NCBI GenBank assembly: GCA_903931945.1
Contig: CAIZEI010000203.1
Coordinates: forward strand, 1 to 40,066
DNA from: an uncultured Hyphomicrobiales bacterium
GTDB lineage: Bacteria > Pseudomonadota > Alphaproteobacteria > Rhizobiales > Beijerinckiaceae
Direction: 5' to 3'
DNA: 40,066 nucleotides
This document shows positions 27,983-36,462 of the stretch, one piece after another (the first letter of the stretch is position 1; each line of letters opens with the position of its first letter). Under the pieces are notes generated by a model, which saw only the letters and a program-made list of their open reading frames with translations, had not been told where the DNA came from and made no database searches. The position numbers and the translations under genes are program-made.

Positions 27983-29047
27983 TTATCGCTTTGGCAGACT
28001 GTCGACGCTGGTCGCGCGACGCGCCAGCGCGCGGGTCGCGGCCGCAGCGATCTCCGGGCGAACGGAATTCATTCGGGCGACTGTCTCCTGCAATGTCGCC
28101 CCGTCAGTGAAAGTCACATCCAGATTCTCGCGTCGCGCCATTTCAAGAAAATCTGTGTCGACAGCAACGTGAGCGAAGGCCTCGCGCAAATTTTTCACCG
28201 CCTCCGAAGGCATACCGGGTGGACCGAAGAATGGCCGGCCCAGGGTGTTTAACGTCGCGATGAGCTCCAGCGCTTGGTGGTTGATATCGTCCCGCACAAA
28301 ATCAAGCATCAGCGGCACGTCCCTGGCTTCGGGGTGCGGCGTGAGCCCAAGCTGCATCAACAGCCGAACATAACCGTCGCGGAGCCAGTCTGGTCGCTGC
28401 GCCTGAAGACTGGACCATGAGAATCCCACCACGCCATCGATTTCGCTCCGGTCCATCGCCAGAGCCATTTCGTTGCTGGAGGGGTAGCCCGAAACGACCC
28501 GGAATCGGGTGCCCAGCAGGTTGTTAAAGATATACGGAAATAATCCATTGTTATCTGTTGGGGTCGTCGACCCGACAATGAAGTCGCGTCCGCGAAGATC
28601 GTCGAGCGACGCAACGCCCGTCGCGGCGCGCGCAATCAAGAAGCTTACGTCGGTGTTCAGATTGGCGAGCCATGTAAAAGACATTGGATCGTACTGGACA
28701 TTTTCGCGATCAACCATTTTCAGCAATGGCGCGGCGATCAGATTCCGGTTGGTGATGGCGATGGTCGATCCATCACGCGGCGCGATCTTCGCCATGTAAT
28801 TGGCCACCTTCAATCCGCCTGCGCCTGGCAGGTTCTGGACGATAACAGTCGGGGCGCCCGGCAGGTATTTGCCGAGGAAAGGCGAGGCGAGGCGCGCGTA
28901 GACATCGTATCCGCCGCCCGATTCGGACCCGACGATAATCCTGAGTTCGCGCGAAGCGAATGCGCCATCGTTCGCAGCGCGCGCAACTCCGCAAGCGCCA
29001 AAAGTCAGTCCCGAAGCCAGAACGACAATGCAGCGCAACAGCCTCAT
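27983..29047 (-). CDS. Tripartite tricarboxylate transporter-type substrate-binding protein (Bug family), divergent
   Basis: A 354-residue periplasmic protein with signal [17 protein letters not shown] and a probable cleavage at ARA-AND. A cysteine at FGAC makes a lipoprotein conceivable, but the box is poor. Ligand loops [15 protein letters not shown] and [23 protein letters not shown] match the Bug family. Like its paralogue at 24556-25608 it carries a [21 protein letters not shown] segment, so the two derive from a common branch and may bind related acids. ATG 29047 is chosen because GGGAGG lies 9 bases upstream; an in-frame start at 29149 would lose the signal-peptide position. Confidence 0.83.
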   Translation of the reverse strand: MRLLRCIVVLASGLTFGACGVARAANDGAFASRELRIIVGSESGGGYDVYARLASPFLGKYLPGAPTVIVQNLPGAGGLKVANYMAKIAPRDGSTIAITNRNLIAAPLLKMVDRENVQYDPMSFTWLANLNTDVSFLIARAATGVASLDDLRGRDFIVGSTTPTDNNGLFPYIFNNLLGTRFRVVSGYPSSNEMALAMDRSEIDGVVGFSWSSLQAQRPDWLRDGYVRLLMQLGLTPHPEARDVPLMLDFVRDDINHQALELIATLNTLGRPFFGPPGMPSEAVKNLREAFAHVAVDTDFLEMARRENLDVTFTDGATLQETVARMNSVRPEIAAAATRALARRATSVDSLPKR

Positions 29048-29078
29048 GGCGCTCGCCTCCCGCGCGGCTGGCGCCGGA

Positions 29079-29477
29079 TCAACCTTCCAGCGCCTTTGCG
29101 CCCGCCAATGCGGCAGGCTCATCATTGTTGCCAATGCCCGAAACGCCAATGCCCCCGACGCATTCCCCCTTGAAAAAAAGCGGTACGCCGCCCCGCACGC
29201 CGATCTGGTTGGGAGTCATCAAAAACCCCGGCCGGTCGCGGACGCGCTCTTCCAGCGCGGAACTTGGCCGCTCGCGAAAGGCGGCCGTTTTCGCCTTGCC
29301 AACCGCCATATCGACCGTGTTGGGACTGTTGGCGTCAGGTCGCTCGAGAAGCAGCAGCGCGCCCCCATGATCGACGATCGCGATCGTCGCGGCTTCATTG
29401 TGAAGCGCAGCATGGCCGCGCGCCGCCGCAGCAAGACGCGTTGCGTCATCCAGAGTCAGACTATGGCGCAGTCGCAT
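29079..29477 (-). CDS. GlcG/HbpS family protein
   Basis: A 132-residue single-domain protein of the GlcG/HbpS (DUF336) family. Key stretches are [48 protein letters not shown] and the C-terminal [19 protein letters not shown]. The fold binds haem in HbpS and has been tied to glycolate or diol metabolism operons as GlcG, but its biochemical role is not settled. No signal peptide. GGGAGG lies 5 bases before the ATG. It is the first gene of the seven-gene minus-strand run, 31 bases ahead of the first Bug protein, and diverges from lepA. Confidence 0.8.
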   Translation of the reverse strand: MRLRHSLTLDDATRLAAAARGHAALHNEAATIAIVDHGGALLLLERPDANSPNTVDMAVGKAKTAAFRERPSSALEERVRDRPGFLMTPNQIGVRGGVPLFFKGECVGGIGVSGIGNNDEPAALAGAKALEG

Positions 29478-29681
29478 GGTGCCTCCCTAGAGCGAAACAA
29501 CGGGCCGCGTTCCAGTCCGAACCCGGCCCTTCCGGCCTCTTTCACATCGGAATATGCGGCAATCCCCTCGCTGCTGCAAAGCTCTTTTTTGAGGTCCCCG
29601 ATCGCAGAAGCCGGGCAAAACGCCCAAGCCCCCACACAATCCGCCCTTTCCCCCCATGCCCTGCGGTGCTATCCCCACGCC
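29478..29681. other. Divergent promoter region between the catabolic operon and lepA
   Basis: Two hundred bases between the GlcG-like start (minus) and lepA (plus). I see no palindromic operator of the usual LysR or GntR kind and no regulator gene next to it. Local AT enrichment at 29585-29610 (CTCTTTTTTGAGG) is the only notable feature. Confidence 0.35.
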
Positions 29682-31487
29682 ATGACGACCCACCCAATCG
29701 AAAATATCCGCAATTTTTCCATTGTCGCCCATATCGACCATGGCAAATCCACCCTCGCCGACCGGTTGATCCAGCAGACCGGCACGGTCGCTGCGCGCGA
29801 CATGGAAGAGCAAATGCTCGATTCCATGGATATCGAGCGTGAGCGGGGCATCACAATCAAGGCGCAAACCGTCCGCCTGGATTACCGGGCGAATGATGGC
29901 AAGGATTACATCCTCAATCTGATGGACACCCCCGGCCATGTCGACTTCGCCTATGAAGTCTCGCGGTCCCTGGCCGCCTGCGAGGGGTCGCTGCTGGTGG
30001 TGGACGCCAGCCAGGGCGTCGAGGCGCAGACCCTCGCCAACGTCTATCATGCGCTCGATGCGGGCCATGAGATTGTCCCGGTGCTCAACAAGATCGACCT
30101 GCCCGCCGCCGAACCCGACCGGGTGAAAGAACAGATCGAGGATGTGATCGGCCTCGACGCCTCGCAGGCCGTGCCAATTTCCGCGAAAACGGGCATTGGC
30201 GTTGACCTTGTGCTGGAAGCCATCGTCACCCGCCTGCCGCCGCCCAAAGGAGACGAGACCGCTCCGCTGAAGGCGCTGCTGGTGGACAGCTGGTATGACG
30301 CCTATCTCGGCGTTGTGGTGCTTGTGCGCGTCATCGACGGTTCGATGAAAAAAGGCCAGTCCATCAAGATGATGGGCGCGGACGCCCATTACAACATCGA
30401 AAAGATCGGGGTTTTCAAACCCAAGATGGTCGATGTGCAGACGCTCGGCCCCGGCGAGGTCGGCTTCATCACGGCCCAGATCAAGCAGGTCGCCGACACG
30501 CGCGTCGGCGACACCATCACCGACGAGAAAAAGGGCTGCGCGGAGGCCCTGCCCGGCTTCAAGCCGGCGCAGCCCGTGGTGTTCTGCGGCCTCTTCCCGG
30601 TTGACGCCGCCGACTTCGAGGCCTTGCGCGCCGCCATGGGACGCTTGCGCCTCAACGACGCCAGCTTTTCCTACGAGATGGAAACCTCCGCCGCGCTTGG
30701 CTTTGGCTTTCGCTGCGGCTTTCTCGGCCTGCTGCATCTTGAAATCATTCAGGAACGTCTGAGCCGCGAATTCGATCTCGATCTGATCGCGACGGCGCCA
30801 AGCGTGATCTACAAGATCAGGCTGACCGACGGCACGGAACTGGACATGCACAACCCGGCGGACATGCCCGATGTCGTGCGCATCGAGGACATCCGCGAAC
30901 CCTGGATTCGGGCCACCATCCTGACGCCCGACGAATATCTGGGCTCGGTGCTGAAACTCTGCCAGGACCGGCGCGGCATTCAGATCGACCTCAGCTATGT
31001 CGGGAAGCGCGCCATGGCGGTCTACGATCTGCCGCTCAACGAAGTCGTGTTCGATTTCTACGACCGGCTGAAATCGATCTCGAAGGGCTACGCCAGCTTC
31101 GACTACACGCTCAGCGATTATCGCGAGGGCGATCTGGTCAAAATGTCGATCCTCGTCAACGCCGAACCGGTGGACGCCCTGTCGATGCTGGTTCACAGAA
31201 CCCGCGCGGACATGCGCGGCCGCGCGATGGTCGAAAAACTGAAAGAGCTCATCCCGCCGCACATGTTCCAGATTCCGATTCAGGCGGCGATTGGCGGAAA
31301 AATCATTGCGCGCGAAACCGTCCGCGCGCTGCGCAAGGACGTGACGGCAAAATGTTACGGCGGCGACGCCACCCGCAAACGCAAACTGCTGGACAAGCAG
31401 AAAGAGGGCAAAAAGCGGATGCGGCAGTTCGGCAAGGTCGAAATCCCGCAAGAGGCTTTTATTGCAGCGCTGAAAATGGATGGGTGA
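29682..31487 (+). CDS. lepA: Elongation factor 4 (LepA)
   Basis: A 601-residue translational GTPase associated with stalled or back-translocating ribosomes. G-motifs are [29 protein letters not shown] and SAKTG. The LepA-specific C-terminal domain is intact, including the [20 protein letters not shown] motif and the end AALKMDG. ATG 29682 is chosen because it gives [21 protein letters not shown], the normal LepA N terminus. The last 135 bases are repeated in diverged form at 31763-31891. Confidence 0.97.
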   Translation: MTTHPIENIRNFSIVAHIDHGKSTLADRLIQQTGTVAARDMEEQMLDSMDIERERGITIKAQTVRLDYRANDGKDYILNLMDTPGHVDFAYEVSRSLAACEGSLLVVDASQGVEAQTLANVYHALDAGHEIVPVLNKIDLPAAEPDRVKEQIEDVIGLDASQAVPISAKTGIGVDLVLEAIVTRLPPPKGDETAPLKALLVDSWYDAYLGVVVLVRVIDGSMKKGQSIKMMGADAHYNIEKIGVFKPKMVDVQTLGPGEVGFITAQIKQVADTRVGDTITDEKKGCAEALPGFKPAQPVVFCGLFPVDAADFEALRAAMGRLRLNDASFSYEMETSAALGFGFRCGFLGLLHLEIIQERLSREFDLDLIATAPSVIYKIRLTDGTELDMHNPADMPDVVRIEDIREPWIRATILTPDEYLGSVLKLCQDRRGIQIDLSYVGKRAMAVYDLPLNEVVFDFYDRLKSISKGYASFDYTLSDYREGDLVKMSILVNAEPVDALSMLVHRTRADMRGRAMVEKLKELIPPHMFQIPIQAAIGGKIIARETVRALRKDVTAKCYGGDATRKRKLLDKQKEGKKRMRQFGKVEIPQEAFIAALKMDG

Positions 31488-31498
31488 GGGGGGCGCCA

Positions 31499-31741
31499 AT
31501 GCGATTGAGCTACGATCCCAAACGAAACATCGCCTATATCCGGTTGCGCGCGAGCAGCCCGGGTGTCGACACCATTCGCCTTGGCGACGAAGTCGCCATC
31601 GATATCGGGGCGGATGGAGCGGTGGCGGGGATTGAACTTCTGAACGCCAATGAACAATTGCGCGCAACGGACGGCGACAGTTTCGTTTTGGAAGATGAAT
31701 CTATCGGACGGCTATCGAGATTGCCGCTTCCGGCGGCTTGA
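31499..31741 (+). CDS. DUF2283 domain protein
   Basis: An 80-residue protein with the DUF2283 pattern: [17 protein letters not shown] at the start and [21 protein letters not shown] in the middle. Function is unknown; such small proteins are often found beside toxin-antitoxin or other accessory genes. It begins 11 bases after lepA with a GAGGGGGG ribosome-binding site and sits exactly between lepA and the duplicated lepA tail, so it probably arrived with the rearrangement. It is close enough to lepA to be co-transcribed. Confidence 0.75.
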   Translation: MRLSYDPKRNIAYIRLRASSPGVDTIRLGDEVAIDIGADGAVAGIELLNANEQLRATDGDSFVLEDESIGRLSRLPLPAA

Positions 31742-31762
31742 TGCGGCTGCGGGGCTCCAATG

Positions 31763-31891
31763 AATGCTACGGCGGCGACGCCATCCGCAAACGGCTGGAC
31801 AAGCAGAAAGAGGGCAAGAAGCGGATGCGCCCGTTCGGCAGGGTCGAAATCCTGCAAGAGGCGTTTGTTGCAGCGTTGAAGATGGATGGGT
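31763..31891 (+). pseudogene. Diverged duplicate of the lepA 3' end
   Basis: These 129 bases match the last 135 coding bases of lepA (31351-31485) with scattered substitutions and one in-frame six-base deletion ([10 protein letters not shown] in lepA, IRKRLDKQ here). Residues encoded run from [10 protein letters not shown] to AALKMDG, with changes T to I, Q to P, K to R, P to L and I to V. The lepA stop codon is lost (GGGTCAAG in place of GGGTGAGG), so the frame continues into the antitoxin. The frame is open from an ATG at 31741 that overlaps the DUF2283 stop, so a chimaeric product is possible. No LepA function can remain in 41 residues. Confidence 0.85.
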
Positions 31892-31941
31892 CAAGAGTCA
31901 TTACAAAGCCTGACCAAATTGATCAACCGATATTTCTGGTT

Positions 31942-31961
31942 CATTTTCGGAGACGAAAATG
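31942..31961. promoter_or_regulatory. Perfect palindrome upstream of the antitoxin, probable operator
   Basis: CATTTTCG (31942-31949) and CGAAAATG (31954-31961) flank a GAGA centre, about 20 bases before the antitoxin start and inside an AT-rich stretch (31895-31975) that contrasts with the surrounding GC-rich DNA. Phd/YefM antitoxins bind such palindromes to repress their own operons. Confidence 0.5.
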
Positions 31962-31980
31962 CAAGCTAGAGTCTCCCCCT

Positions 31981-32160
31981 GTGCTTCGCACCGTCAAGCT
32001 CTACGACGCCAAGACACATCTCTCGACGCTGGTCGAAGAGGCGGCGGCCGGCGAGGAAATTATCATCGCCAGGAATGGCGTGCCGAAGGCCCGGCTATCG
32101 CCGGTCGTCGCGGAACAACGCAAGCCGCGCGTGCCGATGAACGCCATGGGGATCACCTAA
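31981..32160 (+). CDS. Phd/YefM-family antitoxin, C-terminally truncated
   Basis: From GTG 31981 the product is about 59 residues: [20 protein letters not shown], then [21 protein letters not shown], the DNA-binding and dimer domain of Phd/YefM antitoxins. The frame stops at TAA 32158-32160 after MNAMGIT. Beyond it the same frame continues for 22 codons with a typical antitoxin end (IADDFDDPDPEIERLFEG) to a TGA at 32227 that overlaps the toxin start. The TAA is therefore a nonsense mutation that removes the toxin-binding tail. GTG is chosen by homology; the ribosome-binding site is weak. The frame is also open upstream into the lepA-tail copy. Confidence 0.72.
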   Translation: MLRTVKLYDAKTHLSTLVEEAAAGEEIIIARNGVPKARLSPVVAEQRKPRVPMNAMGIT

Positions 32161-32219
32161 ATCGCCGACGATTTTGATGACCCGGATCCCGAAATCGAAC
32201 GCCTGTTCGAGGGCGATTG

Positions 32220-32603
32220 GTGGATTTGATCATCGACACCCACGTCTTGCTCTGGTGGGATGAGGGCGGCGCGCGATTGCCCGTGCGCGTCCGTGATGCT
32301 TTGGCAGACCCGGAAAACCGAATTTTTGTGAGCGCGGCGGCGGTGTGGGAAATTGCCATCAAGCGGCGCGCCGGAAAACTCAGATTCACGAAGGGCATCG
32401 CCGCCACAGTTGAAATTAACGGGTTCATTTCCTTGCCCATTTCAGCCAAAGACGCAGAGATTTCCGGCGAACTCGACTGGGATCATCGCGACCCCCTTGA
32501 TCGCATTCTCCTGGCGCAGTGCTTGTCGAATAATTTGACGCCTGTAACTGCGAATGCAAAATTGCGCGCCAGATCCGAGATTGCTCAGTTCTGGGCGGGC
32601 TGA
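32220..32603 (+). CDS. VapC-like PIN-domain toxin, probably inactive
   Basis: A 127-residue PIN-domain protein of the Phd-associated VapC group. Acidic residues are visible in LIIDTHVLLWW (first Asp), AAAVWEIAIKRRAGKL (Glu) and DPLDRILLAQ (Asp). The fourth acidic position, normally TAD in this group, is TAN (VTANAKL), a change reachable by one G-to-A transition. PIN nucleases need these acids to bind Mg and cut RNA, so activity is doubtful. GTG 32220 is chosen with GAGGG six bases upstream; TTG 32217 is an alternative. The intact antitoxin frame would have overlapped this start by ten bases. Confidence 0.75.
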   Translation: MDLIIDTHVLLWWDEGGARLPVRVRDALADPENRIFVSAAAVWEIAIKRRAGKLRFTKGIAATVEINGFISLPISAKDAEISGELDWDHRDPLDRILLAQCLSNNLTPVTANAKLRARSEIAQFWAG

Positions 32604-32731
32604 GACATCGCGCGCCGCAGTCTGGCGACTTCACGCCCGCGCACATTGCCCAGGCCCCCGCCCCTTGCCCTCCAGCCTTCATCCCCGTATCACACGGGCC
32701 ATAGCCAACCCCACCCTTACGGACGCAGGAC

Positions 32732-33841
32732 ATGACGACCCACAAGCTGCTCCTTCTGCCCGGCGATGGCATCGGCCCGGAGGTTTTTGCCGAAGTTGAG
32801 AAGGTCGCCGCGTTCCTCGGCCAGGCTGGCATTGTGCGCTTCGAGATGGAGCGCGGGCTTGTCGGCGGCGCGGCCTATGACGCGCATGGGCAGTCGATTT
32901 CCGACGCAGACATGCAGCTGGCGCATGAGGCCGACGCAGTGCTGTTCGGCGCGGTCGGCGGACCGAAATGGGATTCTGTGCCCTATGACGTGCGTCCCGA
33001 GGCCGGCCTGTTGCGCCTGCGCAAGGACCTTGAACTCTTCGCCAATCTGCGCCCGGCGATCTGCTATCCCGCGCTCGCCGACGCCTCTTCGCTGAAGCGT
33101 GAAATTGTTGAAGACCTCGATATCATGATCGTGCGCGAGCTCACCGGCGGCGTCTATTTCGGCGAGCCCAAGCAGATCATCGATCTTGGCAACGGCCAGA
33201 AGCGTGGCATCGATACGCAGGTTTACGACACCTATGAAATCGAGCGCATCGGTCGCGTGGCGTTCGAGCTGGCGCGCAAGCGCAAGAACAAGGTGACATC
33301 GTCTGAAAAACGCAATGTGATGAAATCGGGCGTGTTGTGGAACGAGGTCATGACAGCCCTGCACAAGCGCGAATTCGCCGATGTGCAACTAGATCATCAA
33401 CTCGCCGATTCTCTCGGCATGCAACTTGTGCGCTGGCCCAAGCAGTTCGACGTCATCGTCACCGACAACCTGTTTGGCGATATGTTGTCGGATGTCGCCT
33501 CCATGCTGACAGGCTCGCTTGGCATGTTGCCGTCCGCGTCCCTCGGCGAAACCAATCCAAAAACCGGCAAGCGCAAGGCGATGTATGAACCCGTGCATGG
33601 CTCGGCGCCCGATATCGCCGGCAAAGGCATCGCCAATCCCATCGCCATGATCGGATCGCTCGGCATGGCCCTGCGCTATTCGTTCAACCTCGCCTCCGCC
33701 GCCGACATGATCGAGAAAGCCATCGCCGGCGTGCTCGACAAGGGGCTGCGCACAGCCGACATCAAGGGCGCCGCAACCTCGACCGTTTCGACGGTTGAAA
33801 TGGGCGACGCCATTATTGCAGAGTTGCGCAAGGGAGCCTGA
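32732..33841 (+). CDS. leuB: 3-isopropylmalate dehydrogenase
   Basis: A 369-residue enzyme of leucine biosynthesis; it oxidises and decarboxylates 3-isopropylmalate with NAD. Visible markers are [12 protein letters not shown] at the N terminus, [21 protein letters not shown], the Tyr/Lys region [21 protein letters not shown], the metal-binding stretch [29 protein letters not shown], and the NAD-site [18 protein letters not shown]. Full length. The start [13 protein letters not shown] has AGGA just upstream. Other leu genes are not adjacent. The following cytochrome gene starts 14 bases after its stop. Confidence 0.96.
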   Translation: MTTHKLLLLPGDGIGPEVFAEVEKVAAFLGQAGIVRFEMERGLVGGAAYDAHGQSISDADMQLAHEADAVLFGAVGGPKWDSVPYDVRPEAGLLRLRKDLELFANLRPAICYPALADASSLKREIVEDLDIMIVRELTGGVYFGEPKQIIDLGNGQKRGIDTQVYDTYEIERIGRVAFELARKRKNKVTSSEKRNVMKSGVLWNEVMTALHKREFADVQLDHQLADSLGMQLVRWPKQFDVIVTDNLFGDMLSDVASMLTGSLGMLPSASLGETNPKTGKRKAMYEPVHGSAPDIAGKGIANPIAMIGSLGMALRYSFNLASAADMIEKAIAGVLDKGLRTADIKGAATSTVSTVEMGDAIIAELRKGA

Positions 33842-33855
33842 TCCGGAGATTTGCC

Positions 33856-34425
33856 ATGAGCGAGCCCGCCCGCCCGCAAGCCTATTCCGCTGTGTCCAAA
33901 TGGATCCACTGGATCATTGCAGTCGCGGTCTTCTTCACGCTCACCATTGGAATACGACTGCCTTTCATTCCCGAAGGGCCGGTGCAGGATTATTATTTCA
34001 ACGTTCACCGCTCGCTTGGCGTTCTTGTGCTCGGGCTGGCGTTTGCGCGCGTCGCCGGACGGTTGGCTTACGGTACGCCGGCGCCCGCGGCGACGCTGAC
34101 AAAATTTGAACGTATCGCCTCCACCGCGGCGCATCACACCTTGCTCAGTCTGCTGTTTTTGCAGCCCATTGTCGGCTGGCTGTCGATGGACGCCTATCGC
34201 GCCGATGTCGAGGTGTTCGGGCTGTTCACCCTGCCGCATATTCTGCCGCAAAGCGATACCGCCTATGCCGTGCTTTCATGGGCGCATTTCATTCTGGGCT
34301 ATCTGATGCTGATCGTTCTGGTCGCGCATATCGGAGGCGCTGTGATGCATGGATTCATCAAGCGCGACGGCGTCCTCGACCGCATGTTGCCGCGGGGCTG
34401 GTTTGGCTTCAGCGACAAACGGTAA
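33856..34425 (+). CDS. Cytochrome b561-family membrane protein
   Basis: A 189-residue protein with four hydrophobic helices and the b-type haem histidines expected of the YodB/CybB family: His in KWIHWIIA (helix 1), NVHRSLGVL (helix 2), STAAHHTLLS (helix 3 side) and VAHIGGAVMHGFI (helix 4). It moves electrons between the quinone pool and a periplasmic acceptor; the donor is not known. GGAG lies 7 bases before ATG 33856, just after leuB, so co-transcription is likely though not functionally obvious. Its 3' end faces the methyltransferase gene with five bases between. Confidence 0.87.
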   Translation: MSEPARPQAYSAVSKWIHWIIAVAVFFTLTIGIRLPFIPEGPVQDYYFNVHRSLGVLVLGLAFARVAGRLAYGTPAPAATLTKFERIASTAAHHTLLSLLFLQPIVGWLSMDAYRADVEVFGLFTLPHILPQSDTAYAVLSWAHFILGYLMLIVLVAHIGGAVMHGFIKRDGVLDRMLPRGWFGFSDKR

Positions 34426-34430
34426 TATTG

Positions 34431-35279
34431 TCAGCCGCGTGTGGGCTGCGCGAACAAATCCATGTGGCCAATGGTCACGTTTTGCGCCTTGCGCCGCGCA
34501 ATGCGCCAATGCTCGACGTCCTCCGGACTGACCAGTCCCGTCTGTGAAGCGGCCTGCGCCGACCCGTCGGCCAGCGCAGCAATCAGGGCGCCATCCGAAG
34601 CGCCAAGCCGCCAGGGGCTTGGCGCTGTTTTGACGCGCCAGCCCGCGCGCTCCAGACCCGCCGCAAGGCATTGCGTTGCGCCCGGCCCGGCGGCAGGCCC
34701 GAGGCCCTTATCGCGGCGCTGGTGCGCATGAAAGGCCGCCAGGACCGCAGCGTCCGCCAAATGTCCAGGCGACCAGTCCTCCTGCCCGTCATAGGTTAAC
34801 GCTGTATAGAAAGCTGTTTTGTGAGCGACAATTGCGGCGCAGAATTTTTCGATCCAGCCCTCCCCCGCCAGATCGAAAAACGCCGCCGCTGTGATGAGGT
34901 CGCAACCCTCTTGCAACAGGGCTTCGACGCCACAACCAAGATCAGCCTGCTCGAAAGAGACATCAATGATTTTGCCGTCGCGGGCGATGACGATCCGGGC
35001 CGACGAAGCCGGCTCCGCCGCCGCGCCCCACTGCAACAGATTTTCACGCGCGGCCTGCAACAGGTTCGCATCATGGTCGATGAGGCGCCAGCGTTGCCGC
35101 GCGCCCAGATACGGCGCCAGCGCGCGAAGATTGGAGCCCGTCCCGCAACCAATATCGACGATGACGGGGCGTTCGAACGGCTCAAGCCAATGCGCAACAG
35201 CAGCGCGAAGCGCGATGTTTCGGGCGCTGAAATCAGCCGGTTCGCGCAACGCCAGCCATGTCGGGGAGAAGCCGCTCAT
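34431..35279 (-). CDS. Class I SAM-dependent methyltransferase
   Basis: A 282-residue protein with SAM motif I IVDIGCGTGSNLRAL at about residues 40-54, a following acidic strand end (WRLIDHDANLL) and the post-motif CDLITAAAFFDLAGEGWIE. No signal peptide. The start overlaps the glycosyltransferase stop (ATGA), so the two are translated together. The PTPS-like gene 1.8 kb further on the same strand belongs to a set that, as I recall, recurs with such glycosyltransferase and methyltransferase genes in Hyphomicrobiales; this suggests modification of a pterin-like or related small molecule. The substrate cannot be read from the sequence. Confidence 0.83.
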   Translation of the reverse strand: MSGFSPTWLALREPADFSARNIALRAAVAHWLEPFERPVIVDIGCGTGSNLRALAPYLGARQRWRLIDHDANLLQAARENLLQWGAAAEPASSARIVIARDGKIIDVSFEQADLGCGVEALLQEGCDLITAAAFFDLAGEGWIEKFCAAIVAHKTAFYTALTYDGQEDWSPGHLADAAVLAAFHAHQRRDKGLGPAAGPGATQCLAAGLERAGWRVKTAPSPWRLGASDGALIAALADGSAQAASQTGLVSPEDVEHWRIARRKAQNVTIGHMDLFAQPTRG

Positions 35280-36325
35280 GTCGCGGACCCGGGAAATCGG
35301 GCCAACACAGATCGAATGGTTTCAGCAGTCTGTTCCCAGCGCGGCAACGTCTGTCCCGCGCGCCAGGACGCATCGGCGAGCCTGTCCCGGAGCGGCGCAT
35401 CGTCCATCGCGCGCGCCAGCGCCAGCGACATCCCACGCGCATCGCCCGGCGATACTTTCAGGGCGGCGTCGTCAGGAACCGTTTGCGCCGCCGCGCCGCC
35501 GCGCGTCATAACAATGGGAAGTCCCCGCGCCATCGCTTCGGCTAGCACCATGCCGTAACCCTCGTAATGCGAGGACAACACGAACAGGTCCGAGCGCGCA
35601 TAGACAGCGGCCAAAACATCCGGGCCCATTTCGCCCGCAAGCTTGACGCGCTGCGCCAGTCCGCTGGCCTTGATCTGAATTTGCAAAGCCGCCGCGCAAT
35701 CTGGCGCGCGCTCCGCCGATCCAGCAATTGTCAGGCGCCAGTCCCGGTCTTTTAGCAACTCAAGGCTATCGATTAACACATCGAAGCCCTTGCGCGGCAC
35801 AATCGCGCCGACAGCCAGCATGTGGAGCGTCGTGCAGCTAGACCCCAAGGCGCGCGGGGCGGGGTCGGCGCCAGGCTCCGCGACAGTGATTTTTGTAGGC
35901 GGAACGGCAAAATCCGCAATCAGCGTCGCGGCTGTCACAGGGCTGGTTACGATAACTGCGTCCGCCAGCGCCAACGCTGCTTTTTCGTTCTGTATCAGCC
36001 GCTGGCTCGTTGCGCTGTCGAGCCCGGTTTCAAGACCAAGCGGGTGATGCACCAGCGCGATCGTCGGCCGGCGGAGCGCTGCGATGTCGCGCGCGGCAAG
36101 AGCGCCAAAAGCCAACCCGTCGATGAGCATGGGAGCGCCCGCCCGCGTGGTTTTCAAAAGTTCGATTGTCCGGACGACATCTTCCGGCGAGGGAAATGGA
36201 AAGCCGCCCGGCAAAGCCAGATGTTCGAGTTCCGGGCTGAGCGCCAGAACGCGTCGGTCATAGCCGTAGCCGCCGGTGAGGGTCTGGAGATCGCCGGGGA
36301 TAGCGAAAATCGCTTTGGCCGTCAT
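35276..36325 (-). CDS. Family 4 glycosyltransferase (GT-B fold)
   Basis: A 349-residue GT-B enzyme. The C-terminal half carries LHMLAVGAIVPRKGFDVLIDSL, AGEMGPDVLAAVYARSDLFVLSSHYEGYGMVLAEAMARGLPIV, in which the two Glu of EGYGMVLAE form the E-x7-E nucleotide-sugar site. The N-terminal half (IPGDLQTLTGGYGYDRRVL, LVHHPLGLETGL) would hold the acceptor. No membrane segment. First gene of the overlapping pair with the methyltransferase. The acceptor may be a small molecule, as in plant-like and pterin glycosylation, or a polysaccharide; context does not decide. Confidence 0.85.
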   Translation of the reverse strand: MTAKAIFAIPGDLQTLTGGYGYDRRVLALSPELEHLALPGGFPFPSPEDVVRTIELLKTTRAGAPMLIDGLAFGALAARDIAALRRPTIALVHHPLGLETGLDSATSQRLIQNEKAALALADAVIVTSPVTAATLIADFAVPPTKITVAEPGADPAPRALGSSCTTLHMLAVGAIVPRKGFDVLIDSLELLKDRDWRLTIAGSAERAPDCAAALQIQIKASGLAQRVKLAGEMGPDVLAAVYARSDLFVLSSHYEGYGMVLAEAMARGLPIVMTRGGAAAQTVPDDAALKVSPGDARGMSLALARAMDDAPLRDRLADASWRAGQTLPRWEQTAETIRSVLARFPGSAT

Positions 36326-36462
36326 CGGGCGTCATTTCCGGATAAAAGCGCAACGACGCAAACGCGCCCTGTCGATATGATCAATTCATGCCCCGTTCAG
36401 AACCGTAGCATTAAACACGCCTTCACGAAGCGGCGGCATCGCCAATTCGGAAGGATATGCTC

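Noticed and set aside
29487-31667. A 726-codon minus-strand frame antisense to lepA
   Set aside because: Shadow of lepA codon bias; no domain or start signal supports it.
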